NCBI GenBank assembly: GCA_002329155.1
Contig: DCXY01000016.1
Location: forward strand, 1-45,674
DNA: 45,674 nt
Direction of reading: 5' to 3'
Origin: Stenotrophomonas sp. UBA2124
GTDB taxonomy: Bacteria > Pseudomonadota > Gammaproteobacteria > Xanthomonadales > Xanthomonadaceae
How positions within the stretch are numbered: the stretch's first letter is position 1; each line of letters starts with the position of its first letter. Below are positions 1 to 8,005 of this stretch, piece after piece. The position numbers were made by a program, and so were the translations under genes. Under the pieces are notes generated by a model that was not told the DNA's origin, did not search any database, and worked only from the letters and a program-made list of their open reading frames with translations.

Positions 1-617
1 TACTGCGTGGCCAACCGCGCCAGGGCGATGTTGTCGTGCACGCCGGTCTTCTGGAACAGGCGCGCCTTGTGCGTGTTCACCGTCTTGGCACTCAAGCTCA
101 GGCGGCGGGCAATCTCTTCCTGCCGATGGCCCTGGATCAGCAGCAGCGCCACTTCCAGCTCGCGCGGCGACAAGGCATCGAACGGTGAGCCCTCGCCCTC
201 CAGGTTCGACAGCGCCAGATTCTGCGCGATGCTGTTGGCCAGGTAACGCTTGCCCAGCGCCACGTCATGCACCGCACGGATCAACTCGCGCGAATCCCCT
301 GCCTTGCCCACGTAGCCGGACGCACCGGCCTCCAACAGGCGCTTGGGCATGGGGCCGTCCTCCAGCACCGAGACGATGATCACGCGCGTGCCGTGGTCGC
401 CCTTGACGATGCGCTCGGTGATTTCAAGGCCGCTCAAACCCGGCAGGTGCAGATCACACAGCACCACATCCGGTTTCAGGCGGCGGATCATGGGTAGGGC
501 GGTTTCGCCGCTATCGGCCTCCCCTACAACTTCAATGTCGGTTTGCCCCGACAGAATCATCCTGAGGCCCGTGCGCACCAGCGCGTGGTCGTCGATCAGG
601 AAAACCTTGATGGTCAT
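1..617 (-). CDS. LuxR/FixJ-family response regulator, UvrY/GacA-like (3' end cut by window edge)
   Basis: About 205 residues are visible; the C-terminal end runs off the window. The receiver domain (residues 1-120) has the acidic pair D9-D10, the phosphoacceptor D55 in CDLHLPG, S83 and K105. A LuxR-type helix-turn-helix follows (about 149-205; LSPRELEVALLL, then KTVNTHKARLFQKTGV). This arrangement matches the UvrY/GacA/SirA group, which responds to a BarA/GacS-type hybrid kinase and in many gammaproteobacteria activates small RNAs that titrate CsrA. A csrA gene is present in this window at 20.1 kb, but a link between the two is inference. The start is supported by AGAGGA seven bases upstream of ATG at 617. 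In relatives uvrC and pgsA follow; that part lies outside the window. The assignment to UvrY rather than another NarL/FixJ regulator rests on receiver-domain similarity only. Confidence 0.85.
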   Translation of the reverse strand, partial: MTIKVFLIDDHALVRTGLRMILSGQTDIEVVGEADSGETALPMIRRLKPDVVLCDLHLPGLSGLEITERIVKGDHGTRVIIVSVLEDGPMPKRLLEAGASGYVGKAGDSRELIRAVHDVALGKRYLANSIAQNLALSNLEGEGSPFDALSPRELEVALLLIQGHRQEEIARRLSLSAKTVNTHKARLFQKTGVHDNIALARLATQ

Positions 618-965
618 GACGCATTCCTCTTGGCGAGGTGATAGTGGAAGCCGCAACCAATACCCGCGCTGGGTATGCGAGATGACGGCTCCCCCCGTCC
701 CCCTTTGGCCTGGACCGTGCGTATTATCGACCAGAAGCGGCTTGAATGAACCGGGGGCGAAACGGACGCCACGCCCGCTGGCCCACATCTTCACAACCGG
801 CTTTCTGTGCTCCCACAACGTGGGAATGCCTGTCCTGTCGTGGTCATGCAACTATCCCGTGATGCGTCAGGACTATCCATCAGCCCATCTCCAGCCTGCA
901 TTTAAGACTTTTCTTAGCTAGTAGGACTGGCAATCTGACAGGCGGATGACAGCAATGCTGCGCGA
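618..965. other. Intergenic region upstream of the response regulator
   Basis: 348 bases separate the regulator start from the 3' end of the PAP2 phosphatase gene. The stretch should carry the regulator promoter, but I could not assign a convincing -35/-10 pair. It contains a short inverted repeat, TCCCAC-AAC-GTGGGA (811-825), and an AT-rich patch around 898-925. Reading frames crossing it are antisense extensions from the flanking genes and look non-coding. Confidence 0.5.
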
Positions 966-1655
966 TTACAGCGGCGGTAGCGACCTGCGGCGGCGGAACA
1001 TCACCGTATGCACGCCGATCACCCACACCAGCGCCGCGCACCAGCCGCCCAGGATGTCCGAGGGGTAATGCACGCCCAGGTACACCCGTGACAGGCCCAC
1101 CAGCGCCACGAACAGCACCGCGCCGGCCAGCACCGGCCAGCGCCAGCGCGTGCGCCAGGTGAGCAGCACCACGGTAATGGCCAGCGTCATCGAGCCCATG
1201 GCATGGCCGCTGGGGAAGCTGAAAGTGCTTTCCGGCGCGATGGATTCCCACAGGCTGGGCCGTTCGCGCTGGAACAGCTGCTTGCTACCCATGTTCAACA
1301 GCGCCGAGCCGATGAAGGCGGTGGCGGCGAACGCGCCCTTGCGCCAGCGGCGGCGCATCAGCAGCACCAGCACGATCAGCACGTCGGCGGGAATCACGCC
1401 CCACTCGTAGCCCAACCTGGACACCAGCACGAAAAAACTGTTCAGCGCAGGCGTGGCCAGCGCGTGCAGGTGCAGCAGCAGCGCGTTGTCGAAATGCAGC
1501 GACTCGGCTTCGTGAATTTCATCAGCCAGCGTCACGAAGCCTGCCAGCGGCAGCAGCACGCCGGCAAACAGCAGCAGCAGGCGCCACGCGTTGTGGCCTA
1601 GCCAGTCCCGCAGGCTGGCAGCTTCGCGCCGGGATTCAGCCGGCGCTTCGCGCAT
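966..1655 (-). CDS. PAP2-superfamily membrane phosphatase
   Basis: The 229-residue integral membrane protein carries the three-part PAP2 (phosphatidic acid phosphatase type 2) signature: KQLFQRERP at 125-133, PSGH at 148-151 and SRVYLGVHYPSD at 189-200, with H151, H196 and D200 the expected catalytic residues. About five hydrophobic segments are visible. Family members remove phosphate from phosphatidic acid, phosphatidylglycerol phosphate or undecaprenyl diphosphate on the outer face of the inner membrane. The true substrate cannot be told from sequence; a role in lipid carrier recycling is possible. Its ATG start lies inside the last 20 bases of ispG, so the two genes are probably cotranscribed and translationally coupled. 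Confidence 0.88.
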   Translation of the reverse strand: MREAPAESRREAASLRDWLGHNAWRLLLLFAGVLLPLAGFVTLADEIHEAESLHFDNALLLHLHALATPALNSFFVLVSRLGYEWGVIPADVLIVLVLLMRRRWRKGAFAATAFIGSALLNMGSKQLFQRERPSLWESIAPESTFSFPSGHAMGSMTLAITVVLLTWRTRWRWPVLAGAVLFVALVGLSRVYLGVHYPSDILGGWCAALVWVIGVHTVMFRRRRSLPPL

Positions 1656-2910
1656 AGTTGGTTTCCACGTAGTCGTCGATCAGCGCGACGAACTCCTGGG
1701 CAATGTGTTCACCGCGCAGGGTCACCTTCTTCTCGCCATCGACGAACACCGGTGCTGCCGGCGCCTCGCCCGTACCCGGCAATGAAATACCGATGTTGGC
1801 GTGGCGCGATTCACCCGGCCCGTTGACGATGCAGCCCATCACCGCGAGCGTCATGTTCTCCGCACCGGGGTGGCTGACGCGCCACACCGGCATCTTTTCG
1901 CGCACGTGGTTCTGCACCACCTTGGCCAGCTCCTGGAAGAACTCGGAGGTGGTGCGGCCGCAGCCCGGGCAGGCCGTGACCATCGGCGTGAACGCACGCT
2001 GCCCGGTGGTCTGCAGCAGCTCCTGGGCGACGATGACTTCCTGCGTCCGCGCCTGCCCCGGTTCCGGCGTCAGCGAGATGCGGATGGTGTCGCCGATGCC
2101 TTCCTGCAGCAGCACGGCCAGCGCCGCCGACGAGGCGACAATGCCCTTGCTGCCGATGCCGGCTTCGGTAAGACCCAGGTGCAGCGCGAAATCGGAACGG
2201 CTGGCCAGATCGCGGTAAACGGCGATCAGTTCCTGCACGCCGCTGACCTTGGCCGACAGCACGATGCGATCGCGCGGCAGGCCCAGTTCCACGGCGGTCT
2301 GCGCCGAATCCAATGCCGAACGGATCAGCGCCTCGCGCAGCACGCGGCCGGCATCCCACGGCTGTGCACGCTGGCTGTTCTCGTCCATCAGCCGTGCGGC
2401 AAGCGCCTGGTCCAGCGAACCCCAGTTGGCGCCGATGCGCACCGGCTTGTCGTACTTGATGGCGAACTCGATGAGCTGCGCGAACTGGGTGTCCTTCTTC
2501 TTGCCGAAGCCGACATTGCCCGGGTTGATGCGGTACTTGGCCAGCGCCTCGGCGCACGCCGGCTCGTTGCTGAGCAGCTGGTGGCCGTTGTAGTGGAAGT
2601 CGCCGATCAGCGGCACGTCGATGCCCATCATCCGCAGCTTCTCGACGATGCGCGGAATGGCCGCCGCCGACTCGGGATTGTTGACGGTCAGGCGCACCAT
2701 TTCCGAGCCCGCGCGCCACAGGTCGGCCACCTGCTTGACGCTGGCCGCCACGTCGGCGGTGTCGGTATTGGTCATCGACTGGACGACCACGGGGTTGCCA
2801 CCGCCCACTTTCACCCCGCCGATATCGACGGCCTGGGTGATGCGGCGGGGCCACGCGGTAGCGTCGGTGGGCGGAGTCGGGCGGGTCACGGCGTCATGCA
2901 TGGTGCGCAT
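1636..2910 (-). CDS. ispG: 4-hydroxy-3-methylbut-2-en-1-yl diphosphate synthase (flavodoxin)
   Basis: IspG (GcpE) performs the penultimate step of the non-mevalonate (MEP) isoprenoid pathway, reductively converting methylerythritol cyclodiphosphate to HMBPP with a [4Fe-4S] cluster. The 424-residue protein has a TIM-barrel N-terminal part (VVVQSMTNTD near 41-50) and a C-terminal cluster domain with Cys ligands C314 and C317 (CPGCG) and C360 (MGCIVNGPGES). Length fits gammaproteobacterial IspG without the plant/Chlamydia insert. An alternative ATG is three codons in (2901). Two more enzymes of the pathway, ispD and ispF, lie at 41-42 kb. The gene is divergent from the histidine kinase gene, with 67 bases between the starts. 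Confidence 0.97.
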   Translation of the reverse strand: MRTMHDAVTRPTPPTDATAWPRRITQAVDIGGVKVGGGNPVVVQSMTNTDTADVAASVKQVADLWRAGSEMVRLTVNNPESAAAIPRIVEKLRMMGIDVPLIGDFHYNGHQLLSNEPACAEALAKYRINPGNVGFGKKKDTQFAQLIEFAIKYDKPVRIGANWGSLDQALAARLMDENSQRAQPWDAGRVLREALIRSALDSAQTAVELGLPRDRIVLSAKVSGVQELIAVYRDLASRSDFALHLGLTEAGIGSKGIVASSAALAVLLQEGIGDTIRISLTPEPGQARTQEVIVAQELLQTTGQRAFTPMVTACPGCGRTTSEFFQELAKVVQNHVREKMPVWRVSHPGAENMTLAVMGCIVNGPGESRHANIGISLPGTGEAPAAPVFVDGEKKVTLRGEHIAQEFVALIDDYVETNYARSAG

Positions 2911-2977
2911 TTTAGCGCGCCAGCCGCATCAGCGGCATGAACCCCGGGCCATGCGGCGGCGCCCGCGAACGCATACG

Positions 2978-4213
2978 ATGGCGCCCATGGAACATCGCGA
3001 CACCTCCTTCCTCCGCACCCTGTGCAGCCTGCGCTGGCTGGCCTGCGCCGGGCAGGCCGCCACCATTCTGGTGGCCACCTATCTGCTCGGCCTGAAACTG
3101 CCACAGGTGCCGCTGTGGGCCGGCGTCTTCGTGCTGGCGCTGTTCAATCTGTATGTGCAGCTGCGGGTGCACGGCAGCAACCCCGCGCCGGTGACCGCCT
3201 TCGGCCATATCCTGGTCGATGTCACGGTGCTGACCTGGATGGTGGGTTGGAGCGGCGGCATCGCCAATCCGTTCGGCTCGCTGTTCCTTATCCTCATCGC
3301 ACTGGCCGCGCTGGCCCTGCCCCTGCGCTGGACCCATGCGGTGGCCGCCGCCTGCGTGGCCGGCTACGCCCTGAGCGCGGTGTTCGGCCTGCCGCTGCAG
3401 GGGGGCATCTTCGATTCGATGAGCCTGCACCTGTGGGGCGCGGCGGCCAACTTCCTGCTGTCCAGCGTGGTGGTGCTGGTGTTCTCCACCCGGCTTGCCG
3501 CCGCGCTGCGCGAACGTGAGAACCAGCTGGCGCTGCTGCGCGAACGCTTCGTGCGCAACGAAGGCATCGTCGCCCTGGCCACCCACGCCGCCTCGGTTGC
3601 CCACGAGCTCAACACGCCGCTGGCCACCATGACCCTGCTTGCCGACGACATCGACGAGCAATGCGGTGACAGCCCCGAACTGCGCGAGGACATCGAAACC
3701 CTGCGTGGCCTGCTCGTGCAGTGCCGTGAGCGCGTACTGGCGCTGGCCGCACCGGCCGAAACCGCGCGCAGCCGTGCCAATGTGTCCATCGGCCACGTGC
3801 TGGAGCAGTGGCGGCTGGTGCGGCCCACGGTGGAGCTGCGGCGCAACGCCGATGCACCGCTGCAGCTGAAGCTGGACCCGGGCATCGGCCACCTGCTGCA
3901 GGTGCTGTTGAACAACGCGGCCGATGCCGGCGAGCGCAGCGACCGCCCCGTCATCGACCTGGACATCCATGTACGCGACGGCCAGCTCTACGGCGAGGTG
4001 CGCGATTACGGCCCCGGCTTCAACGCCAAGGCTGCTGCTCTGCCCGGCACCTTGTTCAACAGTGGCAAGACCGACGGCATGGGTGTCGGCCTGGCACTGT
4101 CCCATGCGACCATTGAACGGCTGAAGGGTGAGTTGTGGATGCGTCCGGCTGAAGGCCAGGGAGCGCGCGTCGGCTTCCGCCTGCCGCTGGACCCAACCGA
4201 GACCACCGCATGA
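2978..4213 (+). CDS. RegB/PrrB/ActS-family sensor histidine kinase
   Basis: The 411-residue kinase has about six membrane segments in residues 20-170, then HisKA (H209 in ASVAHELNTPLATM) and an ATPase domain with N box NNAADAG (312-318), G1 DYGPGF (343-348) and G2 GMGVGLALS (367-375). The motif GGIANPF (93-99) matches the GGxxNPF loop that in RegB binds ubiquinone and senses its redox state. C249 in QCR lies where RegB has its redox-active cysteine. Together with the downstream RegA-like regulator, this argues for a redox-responsive global pair. The target genes in this non-phototroph are unknown. Two starts are possible, 2978 and 2987, neither with a clear ribosome binding site. The stop overlaps the next start (ATGA). 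Confidence 0.88.
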   Translation: MAPMEHRDTSFLRTLCSLRWLACAGQAATILVATYLLGLKLPQVPLWAGVFVLALFNLYVQLRVHGSNPAPVTAFGHILVDVTVLTWMVGWSGGIANPFGSLFLILIALAALALPLRWTHAVAAACVAGYALSAVFGLPLQGGIFDSMSLHLWGAAANFLLSSVVVLVFSTRLAAALRERENQLALLRERFVRNEGIVALATHAASVAHELNTPLATMTLLADDIDEQCGDSPELREDIETLRGLLVQCRERVLALAAPAETARSRANVSIGHVLEQWRLVRPTVELRRNADAPLQLKLDPGIGHLLQVLLNNAADAGERSDRPVIDLDIHVRDGQLYGEVRDYGPGFNAKAAALPGTLFNSGKTDGMGVGLALSHATIERLKGELWMRPAEGQGARVGFRLPLDPTETTA

Positions 4214-4776
4214 ATGCTCCCGCTACCCACGGCCTGCTGGTCGATGACGACCCGCTGTATCTGCGCACCCTGCAACGCACACTGGCACGGCGCGGCATAG
4301 AAACAGTCACCGCGAACGATGTCTCCAGCGCATTGCAGGCAGCGATGCAGGCACCGCCGGCCTTCGCATTGATCGACCTGAAGCTTGGCAGCGAATCGGG
4401 GTTGGGCCTGATCCAGCCGCTGCGCGAGCTACGCAAGGACATGCGCATTCTGCTGGTCACCGGCTATGCATCCATCGCCACGGCGGTGGAAGCGATCAAG
4501 CTGGGGGCTGACGACTACCTGCCCAAGCCGGCGACGGTGCAGATGATCCTGCGCGCGCTGGGCGAGGATGAGGAAGCCGGCGAGGAGCCGGAGGAAGTTG
4601 AGCCGCCGGACGCGATGACGCCGATCAGCCGCCTGCAGTGGGAGCACATCCAGCAGGCCCTGCACGAAACCGGCGGCAACGTCTCCGCCGCCGCCCGCCT
4701 GCTGGGCATGCACCGCCGCTCACTGCAGCGCAAGTTGACCAAGCGGCCGAGCCCCGAGCGGGATCCGAACAGATAG
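4210..4776 (+). CDS. RegA/PrrA/ActR-family response regulator
   Basis: The 188-residue protein has a receiver domain (D12-D14, phosphoacceptor D56 in LIDLKLG, T84, K106 in YLPKP). An acidic, proline-containing linker (about 117-135) leads to a Fis-type helix-turn-helix at the C-terminus (157-176, GGNVSAAARLLGMHRRSLQ). The MHRRSLQRKL end is the hallmark of the RegA/PrrA/ActR family, single-domain-plus-HTH regulators partnered with RegB kinases. The start codon overlaps the kinase stop, so the two are cotranscribed and coupled. In phototrophs this pair switches photosystem, carbon and nitrogen fixation and terminal oxidase genes according to quinone redox state; here oxidase control is the likeliest role, by inference. 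Confidence 0.9.
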   Translation: MNAPATHGLLVDDDPLYLRTLQRTLARRGIETVTANDVSSALQAAMQAPPAFALIDLKLGSESGLGLIQPLRELRKDMRILLVTGYASIATAVEAIKLGADDYLPKPATVQMILRALGEDEEAGEEPEEVEPPDAMTPISRLQWEHIQQALHETGGNVSAAARLLGMHRRSLQRKLTKRPSPERDPNR

Positions 4777-4828
4777 GCAGCCTCTCACCCACCGGGAGAC
4801 CTGATTAGCGTCGAGTCTCAGCGGAGAG

Positions 4829-4950
4829 CCCCTCTCCCGCACGCGGGAGAGGGGTTGGGGTAAGGGCAGGCTTCCACGCATTGCTGGCAGGCCTCAAAAG
4901 CACCCCTCCCCAGCCCTCCCCTGCGCTACGCGCAAGGGAGGGAGCTCGAA
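4829..4950. repeat. Intergenic palindrome module, copy 1 of a direct duplication
   Basis: The unit contains two hairpins: CCCCTCTCCCGC with its near-perfect complement (4829-4854), followed by GGTTGGGGTAAGGGC, and a second at 4903-4944 (stem 4916-4926 with 4930-4940, loop TAC). A similar unit begins 143 bases further on. It sits between the convergent genes for the RegA-like regulator and pgi and probably lies in the pgi 3' untranslated region. Confidence 0.8.
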
Positions 4951-4971
4951 GCATTGCGCTGCCTTGAGTAA

Positions 4972-5092
4972 CCCCTCTCCCGCATGCGAGAGAGGGGTTG
5001 GGGTGAGGGCGGCTTCCACGCATTGCTGCGCAGGCTTCAAAAACACCCCTCCCCAGCCCTCCCCTGCGCTGCACGCAAGGGAGGGAGCTTGA
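4972..5092. repeat. Intergenic palindrome module, copy 2 of a direct duplication
   Basis: Second copy of the module at 4829-4950, differing by scattered substitutions and small indels. The same two hairpins are present: the CCCCTCTCCC/GAGAGAGGGG arm pair at 4972-4996 and the CCCCTCCCCAGCCCTCCCCT element at 5046-5087. It ends two bases before the pgi stop codon, so pgi transcripts must run into it. No T-tract follows either hairpin, so ordinary intrinsic termination is not evident. Confidence 0.8.
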
Positions 5093-5094
5093 AC

Positions 5095-6606
5095 TCAGCG
5101 CAGCCGCGCCAGCACTTCCCGGGTCATCGGATCGCTGATCTCTACCGCTTCACCCTGCAGTGCCGGCAGCAGCTGGTTGGCCAACTGCTTGCCCAGCTCG
5201 ACGCCAAACTGGTCGAAGGCATTGATGTCCCAGATCAGCGACTGCACGAACACTGCGTGCTCGTACATCGAGATCAACGCACCCAGCGCCTGCGGCGTCA
5301 GCGCGTCCAGCAGGATCAGCGTGCTCGGGCGCCCGCCCGGGTACTGCCGATGCGGGTCACTGCTGTCCTGGCCGTTGGCCAGGGCCTCGGTCTGCGCCAG
5401 CAGGTTCGCCAGCAGGGCCTGGTGATTGATGGTGTACGGGTCGTCGTTGTGCACGCAGCCGATGAAATCGGCCGGCACGATGCTGGTGCCCTGGTGCAGG
5501 GCCTGGAAGAAACTGTGCTGCACGTCGGTGCCCGCACCGCCCCACCACACCGGAACGGTGTCGCCATCGACCGGGCTGCCGTCGCGCTTGACCCGCTTGC
5601 CCAGGCTCTCCATCACCAGCTGCTGCAGGTAAGCCGGCAGCAGCGCCAGACGCTGGTCGTAGGTCATCACCGCGTGCGTGGCATAGCCCAGCACGTTGCG
5701 GTTCCAGATGTCGGTCAGCGCGTGCAGCACCGGCAGGTTGCGATCCAGCGGCGCGGTGGCCGCGTGCACGTCCATTTCCGCCGCACCGGCCAGCAGCTGG
5801 CCGAAGCGATCGAAGCCGATGGCCAGCGCGATCGGGAAGCCCACCGCAGACCACAGCGAGTAACGGCCACCCACCCAATCCCACATCGGCAGCACGCGCG
5901 AGGCGTCGATGGCGAAGGCCTTGGCGGCACGCTCGGGGTTGGCGCTCACCGCATACAGGCGCTCGCTGCCGCCCAGCCAGTCACGCAGGATGGCGCCGTT
6001 GAGCAGCGTCTCCTGGGTGCCGAAGGTCTTGGAAATCAGGATGCCGGCAGTGGTTGCCGGGTCCAGCGTGGCCAGCGTGCGCTGCATGGCCGCACCGTCC
6101 ACGTTGGAAACGAAATGCACGCGGAAGCGCGCACCGGCGGCAGGACGCAGCGCATCGGCCACCAGCCGCGGACCGAGATCGGAACCGCCAATGCCGACGC
6201 TGACGATGTCGGTGATGTTGCTGGCTTCCAGCGCGCGCACCAGTTCGCCCATGCGCTGCTGCACGGCAACCGCCTCGGCATGCGCGGCCTGCGCAACCTG
6301 CGTATCACCCACCTTGCCGCGCAGCGCGCTGTGCAGCACCGCGCGGTCTTCGGTGTGGTTGATCTTCTGGCCACCGAACAGGCGCTGGAAGCCACCGGCG
6401 ACATCGCGCGCGGCAGCCAGCTCCAGCAGCGCCTGCAGCGCGGCGGCGTCATAACGCTGCCGCGCGAAGTTCACGTACAACGGACCGACCTTCAGCGCCA
6501 GCTGTTTCACCCTGTCAGGTTCGGCAGCCAACAGCGCGGGGATTCCCGTGCCCTGCAGCCGCTGGGCATGGGTGCGCAATGCGTCAAATCCGTTGTTCGT
6601 TGTCAT
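5095..6606 (-). CDS. pgi: Glucose-6-phosphate isomerase
   Basis: The 503-residue enzyme interconverts glucose 6-phosphate and fructose 6-phosphate at the head of glycolysis/gluconeogenesis in the cytoplasm. Visible family signatures are GIGGSDLGPRLV and SKTFGTQET (phosphate binding), DWVGGRYSLWSAVGFP (PGI signature 1 region), VMESLGKR with the catalytic Glu, and FGVELGKQLANQLLP (signature 2 with the catalytic Lys). Length is typical for xanthomonads and shorter than the 549 residues of E. coli. The ATG overlaps the panD stop (ATGA), so pgi is the last gene of a panBCD-pgi run. The repeat pair at 4829-5092 follows directly. Confidence 0.97.
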   Translation of the reverse strand: MTTNNGFDALRTHAQRLQGTGIPALLAAEPDRVKQLALKVGPLYVNFARQRYDAAALQALLELAAARDVAGGFQRLFGGQKINHTEDRAVLHSALRGKVGDTQVAQAAHAEAVAVQQRMGELVRALEASNITDIVSVGIGGSDLGPRLVADALRPAAGARFRVHFVSNVDGAAMQRTLATLDPATTAGILISKTFGTQETLLNGAILRDWLGGSERLYAVSANPERAAKAFAIDASRVLPMWDWVGGRYSLWSAVGFPIALAIGFDRFGQLLAGAAEMDVHAATAPLDRNLPVLHALTDIWNRNVLGYATHAVMTYDQRLALLPAYLQQLVMESLGKRVKRDGSPVDGDTVPVWWGGAGTDVQHSFFQALHQGTSIVPADFIGCVHNDDPYTINHQALLANLLAQTEALANGQDSSDPHRQYPGGRPSTLILLDALTPQALGALISMYEHAVFVQSLIWDINAFDQFGVELGKQLANQLLPALQGEAVEISDPMTREVLARLR

Positions 6607-6983
6607 GCGGCCTGCGTGGGGATGCTGGAGTTGGTATGGGTGATGCGGTTGTCACCGTCCACGTACACCAGCTTGGGCTGGAAGCTGTTGGCTTCCTCCT
6701 CGCTCATGCTGGCGAAGGCGGCGATGATGATGATGTCACCCACCTGCACGTGGCGCGCGGCGCCGCCGTTGAGCGAGATCACGCCGCTGCCGGCTTCGGC
6801 ACGCAGTGCATAGGTGGTGAAGCGCGCACCGTTGGTCACGTCCCAGATGTGCACCTGTTCAAACTCGCGGATGCCGGTGGCCTGCAGCAGGCTGTCATCG
6901 ATCGCGATGGAGCCTTCGTAGTTCAGCTCCGAATGGGTGACGGTGGCGCGGTGAATCTTGGTCTTGAGCAGGGAGAGGTGCAT
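6603..6983 (-). CDS. panD: Aspartate 1-decarboxylase, pyruvoyl-dependent
   Basis: PanD makes beta-alanine from L-aspartate for pantothenate. The 126-residue proenzyme shows the self-cleavage site G24-S25 within ELNYEGSIAID; S25 becomes the pyruvoyl group after processing into beta and alpha chains. K9 and Y58-region residues of the family are present. It is encoded downstream of panC, separated by 179 bases, and overlaps pgi by four bases. The full set panB, panC and panD in one direction gives the complete branch from ketoisovalerate and aspartate to pantothenate except ketopantoate reductase, which is not in this window. Confidence 0.97.
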   Translation of the reverse strand: MHLSLLKTKIHRATVTHSELNYEGSIAIDDSLLQATGIREFEQVHIWDVTNGARFTTYALRAEAGSGVISLNGGAARHVQVGDIIIIAAFASMSEEEANSFQPKLVYVDGDNRITHTNSSIPTQAA

Positions 6984-7162
6984 TGCGGTGCCAGGACTAC
7001 GGGGAAAGCGCGCAGTCTAGCACCGGTATTGCGGCCTGCCCGCCCCTGGCCGGGCGCATTGGCCGCCGTTCATGCCTGAAATGCGAATGGCGCCACCAGG
7101 GCGCCATCGCATGTCCTGCGCGGGGCCGGCAACGGCCAGCGGCCGTCACCACCGTGCCCGGT

Positions 7163-8005
7163 TCAGAACTCGATGTTGTCGATCAGGCGGGTGTTGCCCA
7201 GCTTGGCCGCCACCAGTGCCACGCGGGCACCTTCGTGGCTGTCGCCCGGCTCGCCCAGGTCGGGCAGGCGCACCACCGCATAGTCCACCTGGTAGCCGGC
7301 GGCCTGCAGCTGCGCGGCACCCTCGGCTTCCACCTGCGTACGGGTGGCACCTGCCAGATAGGAGTCACGCATGGCCAGCAGCACCTTGCGGATCACGGTG
7401 GCCTTGGGCCGCACGTCGGCAGTGAGGTATTGATTGCGCGAGCTCATCGCCAGACCATCGGCCTCACGGACGATCTCGCCGCCCAGCACTTCGATCGGGA
7501 ACGCCAGGTCGGTGACCATCTGCCGGATCACCGCCAGCTGCTGATAGTCCTTGCGACCAAACGCGGCAACGTCCGGCTGCACCTGGTTGAACAGGCGGCT
7601 GACCACCGTGCACACACCGTCGAAGTGACCCGGGCGGAACGCCCCTTCCAGCAGCGCGCTGACGCCGGGCACATGCACGTTGGCCGCCAGCGCCACGCCA
7701 AACGGGTACATGGATTCGACGGTCGGCAGCCACAGCACGTCACAGCCGGCCTGTTCCAGACCGGTGGTATCGGCCTCAGGCGTGCGCGGGTAACGGGTGA
7801 AGTCTTCGTTCGGGCCGAACTGGGTCGGGTTGACGAACACGCTGGAGACCACGCGGTCGGCATGCTGCCGCGCCAGCTTCACCAGCGAATAGTGGCCCGC
7901 ATGCAGGTTGCCCATGGTGGGCACGAAACCCACGCGCAGGCCTTCGCGCTTCCAGCCGGCGACAACGCCGCGCAGCCGGCTCAGTTCGGTGACAGTCTCG
8001 ATCAT
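7163..8005 (-). CDS. panC: Pantothenate synthetase (pantoate--beta-alanine ligase)
   Basis: The 280-residue enzyme ligates pantoate and beta-alanine using ATP through a pantoyl-adenylate intermediate. The nucleotidyltransferase motif appears as PTMGNLHAGH (29-38), equivalent to the HxGH motif, followed by FVNPTQFGPNEDF and later MSSRNQYL, all typical of PanC. The reading frame is open far upstream, but the start at 8005 overlaps the panB stop (ATGA) and gives the standard length; the upstream extension would lie inside panB. The 179-base gap to panD may allow a separate panD promoter, but none was clear. Confidence 0.96.
   Translation of the reverse strand: MIETVTELSRLRGVVAGWKREGLRVGFVPTMGNLHAGHYSLVKLARQHADRVVSSVFVNPTQFGPNEDFTRYPRTPEADTTGLEQAGCDVLWLPTVESMYPFGVALAANVHVPGVSALLEGAFRPGHFDGVCTVVSRLFNQVQPDVAAFGRKDYQQLAVIRQMVTDLAFPIEVLGGEIVREADGLAMSSRNQYLTADVRPKATVIRKVLLAMRDSYLAGATRTQVEAEGAAQLQAAGYQVDYAVVRLPDLGEPGDSHEGARVALVAAKLGNTRLIDNIEF

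Noticed and set aside
343..921. A 192-codon plus-strand frame covering the left-end intergenic region
   Set aside because: It is antisense to the response regulator for half its length and shows no recognisable domain or binding site.
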